Shown piece after piece: positions 56,261 to 64,000 of a stretch of DNA of 64,000 nt. Every line of letters starts with the position of its first letter. The stretch's first letter is position 1. The notes beneath the pieces are model-generated. The model worked only from the letters and a program-made list of their open reading frames with translations, ran no database searches and had not been told where the DNA came from. Location: contig NZ_LZHW01000048.1 of the NCBI RefSeq assembly GCF_001667265.1, positions 40,901-104,900 on the forward strand. Reading direction: 5' to 3'. This stretch comes from Mycobacterium sp. ACS4331. GTDB taxonomy: Bacteria > Actinomycetota > Actinomycetes > Mycobacteriales > Mycobacteriaceae. A program made the translations under genes and the position numbers.

Positions 56261-57392
56261 GACGCTCTACACCGAGGAGCACGAGGCGTTCCGGAAGGCG
56301 TTCCGCGCGTTCATCGACCATGCCGCGGTGCCCCACGTCGACGCGTGGGAGGAGGCCGGAACCGTCGACCGGGAGTTCATCCGGGCCGCCGGCGAAAACG
56401 GTTTCCTCGGTTTCGAATTCGGTGCCGAGTACGGCGGTCTGGGCATCGAGGACTTCCGCTACAACGCGGTGATGACCGAAGAGGTCGTCGCCTCGGGCAT
56501 GGCCGGTGACCTCTTCTCGATGCAGAACGACATCATCGTGCCCTACCTGCGCGATCTGGCCACCCCCGAACAGCAGGAGCGTTGGCTTCCCGCGTTCACG
56601 CGTGGTGACTGCGTCACGGCCCTGGGCATGACTGAACCGGGCGCCGGATCCGATCTCGCGGCGATCAAGACGACCGCACGCCGAGACGGCGATCATCTGG
56701 TGATCAACGGCCAGAAGACCTTCATCACCAGCGGCGCCACCTGCGACCTGGCGATCGTCCTGGTACGCACGGGTGAACGTGACGGCCGCGGCACGACGTT
56801 CGTGGCCGTCGAGAACGGCACACCCGGATTCGAGCGTGGCCGTCCCATGCACAAGATCGGCCGCAAGGCCCAGGACACCGCCGAACTGTTCTTCGACGAC
56901 TGCCGGGTGCCGGTGACCAACATCATCGGCGAGCCGGGGCGCGGATTCGGCTCCGCGATAGCGAATCTGCCCCGTGAAAGGCTGTCGATCGCCGTGGCGG
57001 CGGTCGCCTCCGCGCGGCACGCACTGGAGTTGGGGCTCGACCACACCCGCGCGCGCAACGCGTTCGGCGGACCGCTGACGAATCTGCAGTCCGTCCGGAT
57101 GCAGATCGCGGACATGCACACCGACATCGCCGTGCTGCAGGAGTACGTCGACCGCTGCGTGCTGGCCCTCAACGCCGGTGAGCTCACCGCCGCAGAGGCC
57201 GCCGGCGCGAAGTACAAGGCGACCGAACTGCAGTGGGAGGTTCTCGACCGCGTGCTGCAGTTGTTCGGTGGCTACGGCTACATGGAGGAGTATCCGATCG
57301 CCCGGATGTGGCGCGATGCGCGCATCCAGCGGATCTATGGCGGATCGAACGAGGTCATGAAGGACCTCGTCGGACGAGCGGTGGTGGGTTGA
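56253..57392 (+). CDS. Acyl-CoA dehydrogenase (379 aa)
   Basis: The FAD-dependent desaturase has ALGMTEPGAGSDLAAIKTTA and FITSGATCDLAIVLVRT for FAD binding. The catalytic-base region near LFGGYGYMEEYPIARMWRDARIQRIYGGSNEV is typical, with the Glu at MEEYP. It makes the 2,3-enoyl-CoA that the enoyl-CoA hydratase in this operon can use. GTG start at 56253 is supported by AAGGAG 8 nt upstream and overlaps the ligase stop. The stop overlaps the following SDR start (TGATG). Confidence 0.9.
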   Translation: MRRTLYTEEHEAFRKAFRAFIDHAAVPHVDAWEEAGTVDREFIRAAGENGFLGFEFGAEYGGLGIEDFRYNAVMTEEVVASGMAGDLFSMQNDIIVPYLRDLATPEQQERWLPAFTRGDCVTALGMTEPGAGSDLAAIKTTARRDGDHLVINGQKTFITSGATCDLAIVLVRTGERDGRGTTFVAVENGTPGFERGRPMHKIGRKAQDTAELFFDDCRVPVTNIIGEPGRGFGSAIANLPRERLSIAVAAVASARHALELGLDHTRARNAFGGPLTNLQSVRMQIADMHTDIAVLQEYVDRCVLALNAGELTAAEAAGAKYKATELQWEVLDRVLQLFGGYGYMEEYPIARMWRDARIQRIYGGSNEVMKDLVGRAVVG

Positions 57393-58168
57393 TGTCGACG
57401 TTGGATGGACGGGTGGCAGTGGTCACCGGCAGTTCTCGAGGAGTGGGCCGCGGTATCGCCCTGCGCCTGGCGCGCAACGGGGCGGCGGTCGCGGTGAACT
57501 ACCGTCGCGGCGCTGAGGCGGCGGACGAGGTGGTCTCCGAGATCGTGTCGGCAGGTGGCCGAGCCAAGGCGTATTGTGCGGCGATCGACGATCACGACGC
57601 CGTCGACGCGATGGTGGACGCGGTGCGCGAGGACCTCGGCCCGGTGGACATCGTGGTCAGCAACGCGGGCACCGCGAGCAGGGGGCAACCCGTCAGTGAC
57701 ACGCCGGACGCTGACTTCGTGTCGCTGCTGCAGGTGCATGCGTTGGGCCCCATCCACCTGGTGCAGAGAGTCCTGCCGGACATGCGCGCCGCGGAACGCG
57801 GTGACGTGGTGATGATCTCGAGCAGCACCGTGACCGAGGCGCCGGCGCTGTCGGCCCCCTACACGATGGCCAAGGCCGCCATGGAGATGTGCGTCCGCAC
57901 GCTGGCGCAGGAGGAGCGCGAGCACGGCATCCGTGCCAACATCGTGGCGCCCGGCCTGGTCGAGACCGAGATGGGACGACGCCTGGTCCGCGCGGCCACC
58001 GGCGGTGGGTCGATTGAGGATCTCGCCCGCACCTATCCGTTCGGCCGGGTCTGCACGCCCGAGGACATCGCCGGGGTCGTGGCATTCCTGGTGTCGGCCG
58101 ACGCGGGCTATGTCACCGGGCAGCGGGTCACCGTCGACGGCGGCGGCCGTCCGGTCAGCGTGATTTGA
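57392..58168 (+). CDS. Short-chain dehydrogenase/reductase (258 aa)
   Basis: This is a second SDR of the operon. VTGSSRGVGRGIA is the cofactor loop, with NYRRGAEAADE after strand 2 favouring NADP. SNAGT, VVMISSSTVTEAPALSAPYTMAK hold the catalytic Ser, Tyr and Lys, and TGQRVTVDGGG ends the fold. Together with the first SDR it supplies two redox steps, for example a beta-hydroxyacyl-CoA dehydrogenation and a separate hydroxyl or keto conversion. Start ATG at 57392 overlaps the FadE stop. Confidence 0.88.
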   Translation: MSTLDGRVAVVTGSSRGVGRGIALRLARNGAAVAVNYRRGAEAADEVVSEIVSAGGRAKAYCAAIDDHDAVDAMVDAVREDLGPVDIVVSNAGTASRGQPVSDTPDADFVSLLQVHALGPIHLVQRVLPDMRAAERGDVVMISSSTVTEAPALSAPYTMAKAAMEMCVRTLAQEEREHGIRANIVAPGLVETEMGRRLVRAATGGGSIEDLARTYPFGRVCTPEDIAGVVAFLVSADAGYVTGQRVTVDGGGRPVSVI

Positions 58169-58181
58169 GGTGGGTGCAGAG

Positions 58182-59225
58182 ATGAGTGAGGGAACCTCGG
58201 AATTCCTCGAGGAGTTGGCCGCGGTCCTCAGTGCCCGCGTGGCCGACGGCAGTCCGGTCGAGTTGGTCGACGTCGATCAGCGCGGCGAGGGCAATTCGTG
58301 GGAGACCTATCTGATCACCGCGTCCTGGGACGCCGGGGCCAAGAGTGCGTCCTACGCGGTCAAGCGTGAACCCCTCAGCGGCATTGTGGGCAGCTACGAC
58401 GTGGGTCGTGAGGTTGCGCTGCTGCGCGCCGCCGACGGCCTGGGCCTGCCGGTGCCCGGCGTGGTCGCGCATCGTGTCGGCGAGCCCGGCAATCGCGGGT
58501 TCTTCGTGATGGAGCGCCTGGTCGGCGTGGTTCCTATGCCGCACAACGTATCCCGCATGGTCTCCGACGCCGCGGACCGCGCGGCGCTCGGCCGCCGGGT
58601 GGCGCGAGAGATGGCGACCCTGCACGCGGCAGCACCAGAGTCGCTGACCCTGCCCGAACTCGACGCGCCGCCGGCACCCGGGGACACGGGACGGGTCGAG
58701 AATGACCAATGGCGCAAGACCTACGACGAAGTCGCCTCGGTCCGGATACCCGTCCTGGATCTGGCACTGGCGTGGCTGGACCACCGCGCCGATCAGGTCA
58801 CGGGACGGGTCGCGCTGGTGCACAACGATTTCAGGGTGGGCAACCTCGTGGTCAGCCCGGACGACGGGTCCCTCGTCGGCATCCTCGACTGGGAGACGGC
58901 GCATTTCAGTGACCCGATCGCCGATCTGGCCTGGTTCTTCCAGCGCACCTCGCGTGGTCGCTCACCGCTGGCCTGCAAGCTTCTCCCGGTCGACGAGTTC
59001 CTCGACGTCTACGCCGAGGCCGCCGGATGGCGTCCGGAACCGGCCAGCCTCACCTGGTGGGCCGTGCAGTCCCTGACCAAGACCGCCATCGGGTGCCTGC
59101 AGGCCGTCGCGATCTACGAACGCGGAGACCGGCCCGAACTGCGCTACGCAAACATGGCGCACAGCGTGTACTACAGCCTCGGATGGCTCAATCAGATGCT
59201 GCGCGACGGAGAGTGGGGATCTTGA
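58182..59225 (+). CDS. APH-family phosphotransferase (acyl-CoA dehydrogenase-associated type, 347 aa)
   Basis: This protein-kinase-like fold has VKREPLSGIVGSYDVGREVALL (ATP-binding Lys region), LVHNDFRVGNLVV with catalytic D216 and metal-binding Asn, and GILDWETAHFSDPIADLAWFF with the DFG-like Asp. All key residues are present, unlike in the gene at 9125. Kinases of this group are recurrent in actinobacterial acyl-CoA dehydrogenase clusters, and in some eukaryotes the same fold is fused to an acyl-CoA dehydrogenase (ACAD10/11), where it phosphorylates 4-hydroxyacyl-CoA. A similar role in hydroxylated fatty-acid breakdown is plausible here. ATG 58182 or GTG 58170 is the start. Confidence 0.85.
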   Translation: MSEGTSEFLEELAAVLSARVADGSPVELVDVDQRGEGNSWETYLITASWDAGAKSASYAVKREPLSGIVGSYDVGREVALLRAADGLGLPVPGVVAHRVGEPGNRGFFVMERLVGVVPMPHNVSRMVSDAADRAALGRRVAREMATLHAAAPESLTLPELDAPPAPGDTGRVENDQWRKTYDEVASVRIPVLDLALAWLDHRADQVTGRVALVHNDFRVGNLVVSPDDGSLVGILDWETAHFSDPIADLAWFFQRTSRGRSPLACKLLPVDEFLDVYAEAAGWRPEPASLTWWAVQSLTKTAIGCLQAVAIYERGDRPELRYANMAHSVYYSLGWLNQMLRDGEWGS

Positions 59226-59226
59226 G

Positions 59227-59625
59227 ATGACGATCTATGCACTGGATCTGAACAAGGTGCAGCACACGATCCGGGAGACGCTGGTCAACAGCGTGCTGCC
59301 CGCGATCGAATCGGATAGCGCCCGAGGCGAACTGCACGCCGTCATCGAGATGCTGGACAACCTCGACGGGCGGCTGGCCTGGGCCGAGGCGCCGTTGTCG
59401 GAGAGCGTCTCGCAGACCAGGGCGCTGGCCGCACTGCTCGGCCGCGACGTCGAGGGTGACGGTCTCGAGGCACTGCGCAGCGGCCGCGTCGCGATCGGCG
59501 ATGTGCTGGCATCGGCGTATGCCGACGGCTCCGGCCCGGAGATCGCCCGTGCGGTCGCCGAATTCACGGCGGCCGACGTCACGTCCGAGATCTCACGGGG
59601 CCTGCTGCCCGGCCTCCCGGACTAG
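59227..59625 (+). CDS. Small hypothetical protein, last gene of the acyl-CoA operon (132 aa)
   Basis: The protein is helix-rich (VQHTIRETLVNSVLPAIESDSARGELHAVIEMLDNLDGRLAW) and lacks recognisable catalytic motifs, signal peptides or TM segments. Its start lies 1 nt after the kinase stop, so it is translated with it. Similar helical proteins sit next to APH/acyl-CoA dehydrogenase genes in related bacteria, perhaps as partner subunits, but this is recollection of a pattern rather than proof. The end overlaps the convergent TetR gene by 4 nt. Confidence 0.7.
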   Translation: MTIYALDLNKVQHTIRETLVNSVLPAIESDSARGELHAVIEMLDNLDGRLAWAEAPLSESVSQTRALAALLGRDVEGDGLEALRSGRVAIGDVLASAYADGSGPEIARAVAEFTAADVTSEISRGLLPGLPD

Positions 59626-60887
59626 GCGGACGTCAGTCCTTCGGGCCGCACCATGGCGTGCACCAGGGCCGTGAGTTCCTCGGTGATCTTGGGGCGGTGA
59701 CGCAGCCTCGGGTTCTGGGTGACATCTGTGACGACGCCGATCGCGGCCTGGGCGAGCGCGCGCGCATCACCGGTGCTGAGCCCGTCGGACAGCGTCTCGA
59801 TGGCCTCAACCCACTCGGCCACATACTCCCGTTGCGCGTTGCGCAGCGTCTGCTGTTCCTCCTCCGGCAGGTACAGCAGATCCGAGGCGAGGATGTGCAT
59901 GAGCCGGCCGTATGGGCCCACGGCCTGCTGGATGTAGGTGCTGATGAGTGCGTCGAGCGTCTCCTGCGGAGTGGCCGCGTAGGCCAGCGCATCGGCGGTC
60001 ACGTAGAGCAGACCCTCAGCGCCCCGGTCCAGAACCAAGCGCAGCACCTCGGTCTTGCTCGCCACATGCTGGTAGAGCGTGGCGGTGGACATCTCGGAGG
60101 CCTTGGCGATGTCGTCGATGTGCACGTCGTAGAAACCGCGCTCATCGAACAGTCGCGCGGCGGCGTCGATGATGCGTTCCCGGCGGCCCGCGGGTTGCCG
60201 GTGCGTGGGTGCTGGATCAGGGGCGACATCCGGATCATGGTCGGGCAGCGGGCATTCGATGATCGACCACGCGAGCGCCCGCTGGATCTCCTGCAGCCGA
60301 TCGGCGGAGAGAGATCCTCGAATGTCGGGTGTGCTCGAGAACATCGCCAGCACCGCGAAGCCCAGGAGCTCAGACTTGTACTCGCCGAGTTCGGGCTTGA
60401 AAGCGTTGATCTGTGCGGCGATCCGTTCCTGATTGTCGGCGAAGTACTTTCGGAAGACGTCGCGTTCGGCGGGGTCGAGGTGACGCTGTTCACGTCGCCA
60501 TAGGGTGGCTTCGTTGCCGTTGGCCGTGAGATCGCCGAAGCCGGCCAGCAGAAGGTGGAGTCTCTCCTCGGCGGTCGTGCCCTGGTCGTTGACCGCCGCG
60601 TGCAGATCTTCTGCGAGGCGCACCTGGCTCATGAGCGCGTGCACCAGGATTTCGTGCTTGCCCTTGAAGTGCCGGTAGACGGCCGGGCCGGTCAGGCCGA
60701 CGGCGGCGCCGATCCGATCGATGCTGACGTTCTGGTAGCCGTAGTCCTGGAAGAGGTGGGCCGCAGCACGCGCGACCTGTTCGGTCCGATGACTACCCCG
60801 GGCGGACGAGTGCAGAGTCTTCTTCACGTTCTCCACGCGCGCTGCCGTCGATCGTGGCATCTCACTCTTTCCCATCGGCCGGGCCAT
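59622..60887 (-). CDS. Tandem TetR regulator, Mce3R-type (421 aa)
   Basis: Two complete TetR units lie in one chain. The first DNA-binding domain is at about 34-82 (RAAAHLFQDYGYQNVSIDRIGAAVGLTGPAVYRHFKGK) and its ligand domain at about 90-225. The second begins at about 234 (RRERIIDAAARLFDERGFYDVHIDDIAKASEMSTATLYQHVASK) with a ligand domain to the end. Single-chain double TetR proteins are rare; Mce3R of M. tuberculosis is the known example and controls lipid-related genes. ATG at 60885-60887 is used. It faces the acyl-CoA operon and is divergent from a FadE5-like gene, both plausible targets. Confidence 0.88.
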   Translation of the reverse strand: MARPMGKSEMPRSTAARVENVKKTLHSSARGSHRTEQVARAAAHLFQDYGYQNVSIDRIGAAVGLTGPAVYRHFKGKHEILVHALMSQVRLAEDLHAAVNDQGTTAEERLHLLLAGFGDLTANGNEATLWRREQRHLDPAERDVFRKYFADNQERIAAQINAFKPELGEYKSELLGFAVLAMFSSTPDIRGSLSADRLQEIQRALAWSIIECPLPDHDPDVAPDPAPTHRQPAGRRERIIDAAARLFDERGFYDVHIDDIAKASEMSTATLYQHVASKTEVLRLVLDRGAEGLLYVTADALAYAATPQETLDALISTYIQQAVGPYGRLMHILASDLLYLPEEEQQTLRNAQREYVAEWVEAIETLSDGLSTGDARALAQAAIGVVTDVTQNPRLRHRPKITEELTALVHAMVRPEGLTSA

Positions 60888-60969
60888 GGCTCCAGTTTCG
60901 CATCCATGCTGCAGACCAGTCCGCCCTGAGGGTTCCGGGCGCGCCGACAGCAGTGCCCGCTATCCCAAC

Positions 60970-61056
60970 CGACTATAGTCCGAATTAACTAGAGAAGCCA
61001 TCGATGCCGGATAAGCCGTTATTGACCGGGATATATGCCGGAGTTAAAGTTCACAG
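60970..61056 (+). promoter_or_regulatory. Promoter with palindromes upstream of the FadE5-like gene
   Basis: TTGACC (61022-61027) and TAAAGT (61045-61050) are spaced 17 nt, a good sigma-A-like promoter. GACTATAGTC, a perfect 10-bp palindrome, lies at about 60971-60980, and ATAA-GCCG-TTAT overlaps the -35 box. They are candidate sites for the divergent tandem TetR protein. Confidence 0.6.
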
Positions 61057-61108
61057 ATGGCGCTGGCGTGGACGTCAGACAGGCCGACAGAATCGAGAGG
61101 CAGCCAGT

Positions 61109-62950
61109 ATGGGCCATTACAAGAGCAACCTGCGCGACATTGAGTTCAACCTGTTCGAACTGCTCGACCGCGAGAACATCTTCGGCGCGCAGCCGTATGC
61201 GGAGATCGACCTCGACACCGCGAAGTTCATCCTCCGGGAGGTGGACCGCCTCGCGCGTGAGGACCTCGCCGAGTCCTTCGAGGAGGGCGACCGCAACCCG
61301 CCGGTCTACGACCCGGTGACCAAGTCGGTCACCGTCACCCCTGCCTTCGCCGCGACGTACAGGACGTGGATGGACGCCGAATGGTGGCGTCTGCGCGTGC
61401 TTCCCGAGCTCGGGGGTACCAACGCGCCGAGCTCGCTGAACTGGGCACTGGCGGAATTCGTCCAGGGTGCCAATCCGGCCCTGTGGACCTATGTCGGTGT
61501 GCCGACCGCCGCGCGGGTGGTGTGGAAGCACGGGACCGAACGGGACAAGAAGATCGCCCGGTTCGCTATCGACAACCACTGGGGCGCAACCATGTTGCTC
61601 ACCGAGCCGGATGCCGGCTCAGATGTCGGTGCGGGCCGTACTCGGGCCATCCCGAACGAGGACGGCTCCTGGAACATCGAAGGTGTGAAGAGGTTCATCA
61701 CGGCCGCCGAGCACGATCTGGCGGACAACATCCTGCATCTGGTGCTGGCCCGCCCGGTCGGCGTCGACGGAGTCGGCGGACCCGGCACCAAGGGTCTGAG
61801 CCTGTTCCTGGTGCCGAAGTACCACTTCGATCTGGAGACCGGCGAGCTCACCGGGGAGCGCAACGGAGCCTATGCGACCAACGTCGAGAAGAAGATGGGC
61901 ATGAACGTGTCCACCACATGCGAGGTGACCCTCGGCGAGGACACCCCGGCTCGGGGTTGGCTGCTGGGTGAGGTGCACGACGGGATCGCGCAGATGTTCG
62001 ACGTGATCGAGGACGCCCGGATGATGGTGGGCAGCAAGGCCGTCGCCACCCTGTCCAGTGGTTACCTCAACGCGCTGGACTACGCGAAGCAGCGTCTCCA
62101 GGGTTCGGACCTGGCGAAGTCCTCGGACAAGGCGGCGCCCCGAGTCACAATCACCCATCACCCCGATGTCCGCCGTTCGCTGCTGACGCAGAAGGCCTTC
62201 GCCGAGGGTTTGCGCTCACTGATCCTCTACACCGCCGCCTGGCAGGACGAGGTCGCGATCAAGACCGCCGCCGGAGAGGACGCCGCGCTGGCCGAGGCCG
62301 TCAACGATCTGCTGCTACCGCTGGTCAAGGGATACGGCTCGGAACGGACCTGGGTGGTGCTGGGAACCGAGTCACTGCAGACCTACGGCGGTTCCGGCTA
62401 TCTGCGCGAATACCCGATCGAGCAGTATGTGCGTGACGCGAAGATCGACACCGTCTACGAGGGCACGACGGCGATTCAGGCTCAGGACCTGTTCTTCCGC
62501 AAGATCATTCGCAACCGCGGCAGGGCGTTGGGCCACGTGCTCGGCGAGATCGGGAGCCTGGTGTCCCACGGTGCCGCCGAACTGGCCCTCGAACGGGAAC
62601 TGCTCGGCACGGCGGTGGCCGATGTCGAGGCGATCATCGAGAAGATGACCGATGATCTCGCCGCATCCAAGGACAGCGCCGAGCAGATCTATCGGGTCGG
62701 ACTCAACGCCACGCGGTTGCTCTACGCACTGGGCGATGTGGTCGTCGGCTGGCTGCTTCTGCGCGGTGCGCAGGTCGCTCTGCGTGCACTGGGGGCCGAA
62801 CCGAGTGCGTCCGATGTGGCGTTCTACCAGGGCAAGGTGGCCGCGGCACGGTTCTTCGCCCGTGAGATCCTGCCGCTGGTCGCGGCCCAACGCGAGGCTG
62901 CGCTGCGGGTGGACAACTTCGTGATGGAACTCGACGAGGCGGCGTTCTGA
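61109..62950 (+). CDS. FadE5-like acyl-CoA dehydrogenase, large form (613 aa)
   Basis: It is close to mycobacterial FadE5 in length and sequence pattern: GHYKSNLRDIEFNLFELL at the N-terminus, WGATMLLTEPDAGSDVGAGRT at the FAD loop, QMFDVIEDARMMVGSKAVATLSSGYLNALDYAK, and REYPIEQYVRDAKIDTVYEGTTAIQAQDLFFRKI around the catalytic Glu. The extra C-terminal domain (about 450-613, ending MELDEAAF) is typical of this large subfamily, which acts on a broad range of acyl-CoA chain lengths. ATG 61109 has GAGAGG upstream. It is alone between the tandem TetR gene and a terminator. Confidence 0.92.
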   Translation: MGHYKSNLRDIEFNLFELLDRENIFGAQPYAEIDLDTAKFILREVDRLAREDLAESFEEGDRNPPVYDPVTKSVTVTPAFAATYRTWMDAEWWRLRVLPELGGTNAPSSLNWALAEFVQGANPALWTYVGVPTAARVVWKHGTERDKKIARFAIDNHWGATMLLTEPDAGSDVGAGRTRAIPNEDGSWNIEGVKRFITAAEHDLADNILHLVLARPVGVDGVGGPGTKGLSLFLVPKYHFDLETGELTGERNGAYATNVEKKMGMNVSTTCEVTLGEDTPARGWLLGEVHDGIAQMFDVIEDARMMVGSKAVATLSSGYLNALDYAKQRLQGSDLAKSSDKAAPRVTITHHPDVRRSLLTQKAFAEGLRSLILYTAAWQDEVAIKTAAGEDAALAEAVNDLLLPLVKGYGSERTWVVLGTESLQTYGGSGYLREYPIEQYVRDAKIDTVYEGTTAIQAQDLFFRKIIRNRGRALGHVLGEIGSLVSHGAAELALERELLGTAVADVEAIIEKMTDDLAASKDSAEQIYRVGLNATRLLYALGDVVVGWLLLRGAQVALRALGAEPSASDVAFYQGKVAAARFFAREILPLVAAQREAALRVDNFVMELDEAAF

Positions 62951-62960
62951 TCGGCCGCTG

Positions 62961-63001
62961 ACGACGAAGGCCACCACCCATCAGGTGGTGGCCTTCGTCG
63001 T
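62961..63001. terminator. Strong bidirectional hairpin between convergent genes
   Basis: A perfect 17-bp stem (62961-62977 with 62985-63001) and 7-nt loop lie between the FadE5-like stop (62950) and the convergent gene's stop (63013). There is no T-run, as is common for mycobacterial terminators. Confidence 0.85.
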
Positions 63002-63012
63002 GGTGTCAGAAG

Positions 63013-63957
63013 CTATTCCGGCTGGCGCACGATACACAGCGCATCGACGGCCACGAGCCCGTCCTCGGTCACCAGAAGTGGGTTGACGTCCAGGGATTCG
63101 ATCCAGTCACCGCCGGCGGTCGCCAGATTCCCCAGACCGACGAGTGTCTGAGCGAGTTGGTCGAGGTGCCAGGGCTGAGATCCGCGGAATCCGTGCAACA
63201 GTCGTACGTCCCGGAACTCCTCGATCAGGGCCTCGGCATCCGCCGTCGTCAACGGTGCGGGCCGGCCGCCGACGCGCTGCAGCACCTCGACGAAGACTCC
63301 GCCAAGACCGAGCATTACGATCGGGCCCAGTTCACTGCGGCCGTCGACCCCGATGAGCAGTTCACCGCGCGAGGCTGTCATCGGCTGCACGGCCACGGCC
63401 GACGCGACGCCATGTTGTGCTGCGATGTCGCGCATGTGGGCCACCGCCTCCGCCAGTCCGTCGGCGCTGATGTTCAGGGCCACCGCGCCCAACTCGGTCC
63501 GGTGGGCCACGTCGGCGAGTTTGACGGCGTAGGGCCCGGGGAACGGGGCGCTGATGTCTGAGTCCTCCGCCCCGATCACGGCGTACGGTGCGGTCGGAAT
63601 GTCGAACCGGCCAAGGAGTTCCATGACGTCACCGAACGGCAGGAACCGGAGGCCGCTCGCATCGGCGACGGGCTCGGATGGGCACGGTACGGGCGCGGGT
63701 GCGGCGGCGAGGTCGCCGATGTTCTGTCGGTCGCGGACGATGCTTCCGAGTGTGTGCAGGCCGCGCAGCGTGCCCCGGATGCCGTACCCGAGGGCGACGG
63801 CCCCGTCATCGCCGATGACCTCTTTGGCGAACTCGCCGACCTCGCCTGCACCCGCGGCTATCGCCACGGGTTTGCGGTGTCGCCGCGCGGCGACGGCCAC
63901 GTCGTCGATGAGACGTCGGTAGAGCGGTGAGTCGCTCCACATGTTGACGAACACCAC
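63013..63957 (-). CDS. NDP-forming acyl-CoA synthetase, C-terminal part (ligase/ATP-grasp), partial or interrupted at window edge
   Basis: The sequence matches the second half of acetate-CoA-ligase-type (ADP-forming) acyl-CoA synthetases. A flavodoxin-like segment (VVFVNMWSDSPLYRRLIDDV...GEFAKEVIGDDGAVALGYGIRGTLRGL) is followed by ATP-grasp_5 (FPGPYAVKLADVAHRTELGAVALNISADGLAEAV, GRSELGPIVMLGLGGVFVEV, DWIESLDVNPLLV). The N-terminal CoA-binding domain is absent. GTG at 63955-63957 is only the first possible start. The same frame carries a TAG at 63982-63984, then reads HIDYT to the edge. Either the gene is broken there, or this is a separate half-protein whose partner lies outside the window. 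Confidence 0.75.
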   Translation of the reverse strand: MVFVNMWSDSPLYRRLIDDVAVAARRHRKPVAIAAGAGEVGEFAKEVIGDDGAVALGYGIRGTLRGLHTLGSIVRDRQNIGDLAAAPAPVPCPSEPVADASGLRFLPFGDVMELLGRFDIPTAPYAVIGAEDSDISAPFPGPYAVKLADVAHRTELGAVALNISADGLAEAVAHMRDIAAQHGVASAVAVQPMTASRGELLIGVDGRSELGPIVMLGLGGVFVEVLQRVGGRPAPLTTADAEALIEEFRDVRLLHGFRGSQPWHLDQLAQTLVGLGNLATAGGDWIESLDVNPLLVTEDGLVAVDALCIVRQPE

Positions 63958-64000
63958 GGCGGGGAGGTGGGCTGGCGCCGACTACGTGTAGTCGATGTGG

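Overview
The window is high-GC actinobacterial DNA and very probably comes from a rapidly growing mycobacterium (Mycolicibacterium type). The evidence is an MmpL transporter, an antigen-85-type mycolyltransferase, the mbtL-mbtM-mbtN/mbtK part of the mycobactin pathway with candidate IdeR boxes, a 13E12/DUF222-HNH protein, an F420-type luciferase-like oxidoreductase, and a tmRNA tag (ADTNQRDYALAA) of the mycobacterial kind. Genes are densely packed, many with 1-4 nt ATGA/GTGA overlaps, and GTG starts are frequent. No insertion sequence, prophage, CRISPR array or rRNA was seen.

Layout. 1-365 is the end of a LigD-type polymerase gene. 368-5934 (minus) is a signalling operon: a PAS-ANTAR regulator, an anti-anti-sigma (STAS) protein, a 1384-residue fusion (PAS-GAF-histidine kinase-receiver-PAS-GAF-PP2C phosphatase-RsbW-type kinase) and a second STAS protein. 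6002-8839 is a lone mmpL. 8945-11713 holds a tiny zinc ribbon, a phosphotransferase-fold protein lacking key residues, a DMT exporter and an SDR. 11820-14705 has a secreted lytic polysaccharide monooxygenase, a lytic transglycosylase lipoprotein and another SDR. 14868-15232 is ssrA (tmRNA), followed by its terminator. 15322-17559 contains small metabolic genes. 17616-21248 is the mbt-2 siderophore locus. 21299-23081 is a DUF190 protein with a paired CrcB fluoride channel. 23119-26027 is pgm plus an MFS exporter, and 26084-26156 is tRNA-Ala(GGC) with a terminator.

26226-36000 is more accessory. It has two membrane proteins, a 726-residue fusion of two flavin-reductase-like barrels, a hemerythrin and a START-like domain divergent from a TetR gene across a long palindrome, a CmtR-like metal sensor, an AraC regulator, a VOC protein with a UvrA-like ATPase, a secreted PASTA-like protein and an SDR. 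36032-37186 is a DUF899-START fusion.

37176-44759 (minus) is a purine catabolism cluster: a xanthine dehydrogenase (FAD subunit plus a fused FeS-molybdenum subunit), HpxO urate hydroxylase, HIU hydrolase, OHCU decarboxylase, and a nucleobase permease with a degenerate OHCU decarboxylase domain fused to its C-terminus. A TetR gene at its head is divergent from a Rieske oxygenase and a DapB-like reductase. Next come mgtE, a mycolyltransferase and the 13E12 protein.

51976-59625 is an eight-gene plus-strand operon for acyl-CoA catabolism of an unknown lipid (SDR, enoyl-CoA hydratase, lipocalin-like protein, acyl-CoA ligase, acyl-CoA dehydrogenase, SDR, kinase-fold protein, small protein). It faces a tandem-TetR (Mce3R-type) regulator, which is divergent from a FadE5-like acyl-CoA dehydrogenase. 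The window ends in an NDP-forming acyl-CoA synthetase fragment with an in-frame stop just upstream of its readable part.

Most interesting, in my view: the flavin-barrel/hemerythrin/START fusion with its operator, the permease carrying a dead decarboxylase domain, the phosphotransferase that has lost both predicted metal ligands, and the one-protein partner-switch/two-component fusion. All functional statements are inferred from sequence reading; no database search was run.
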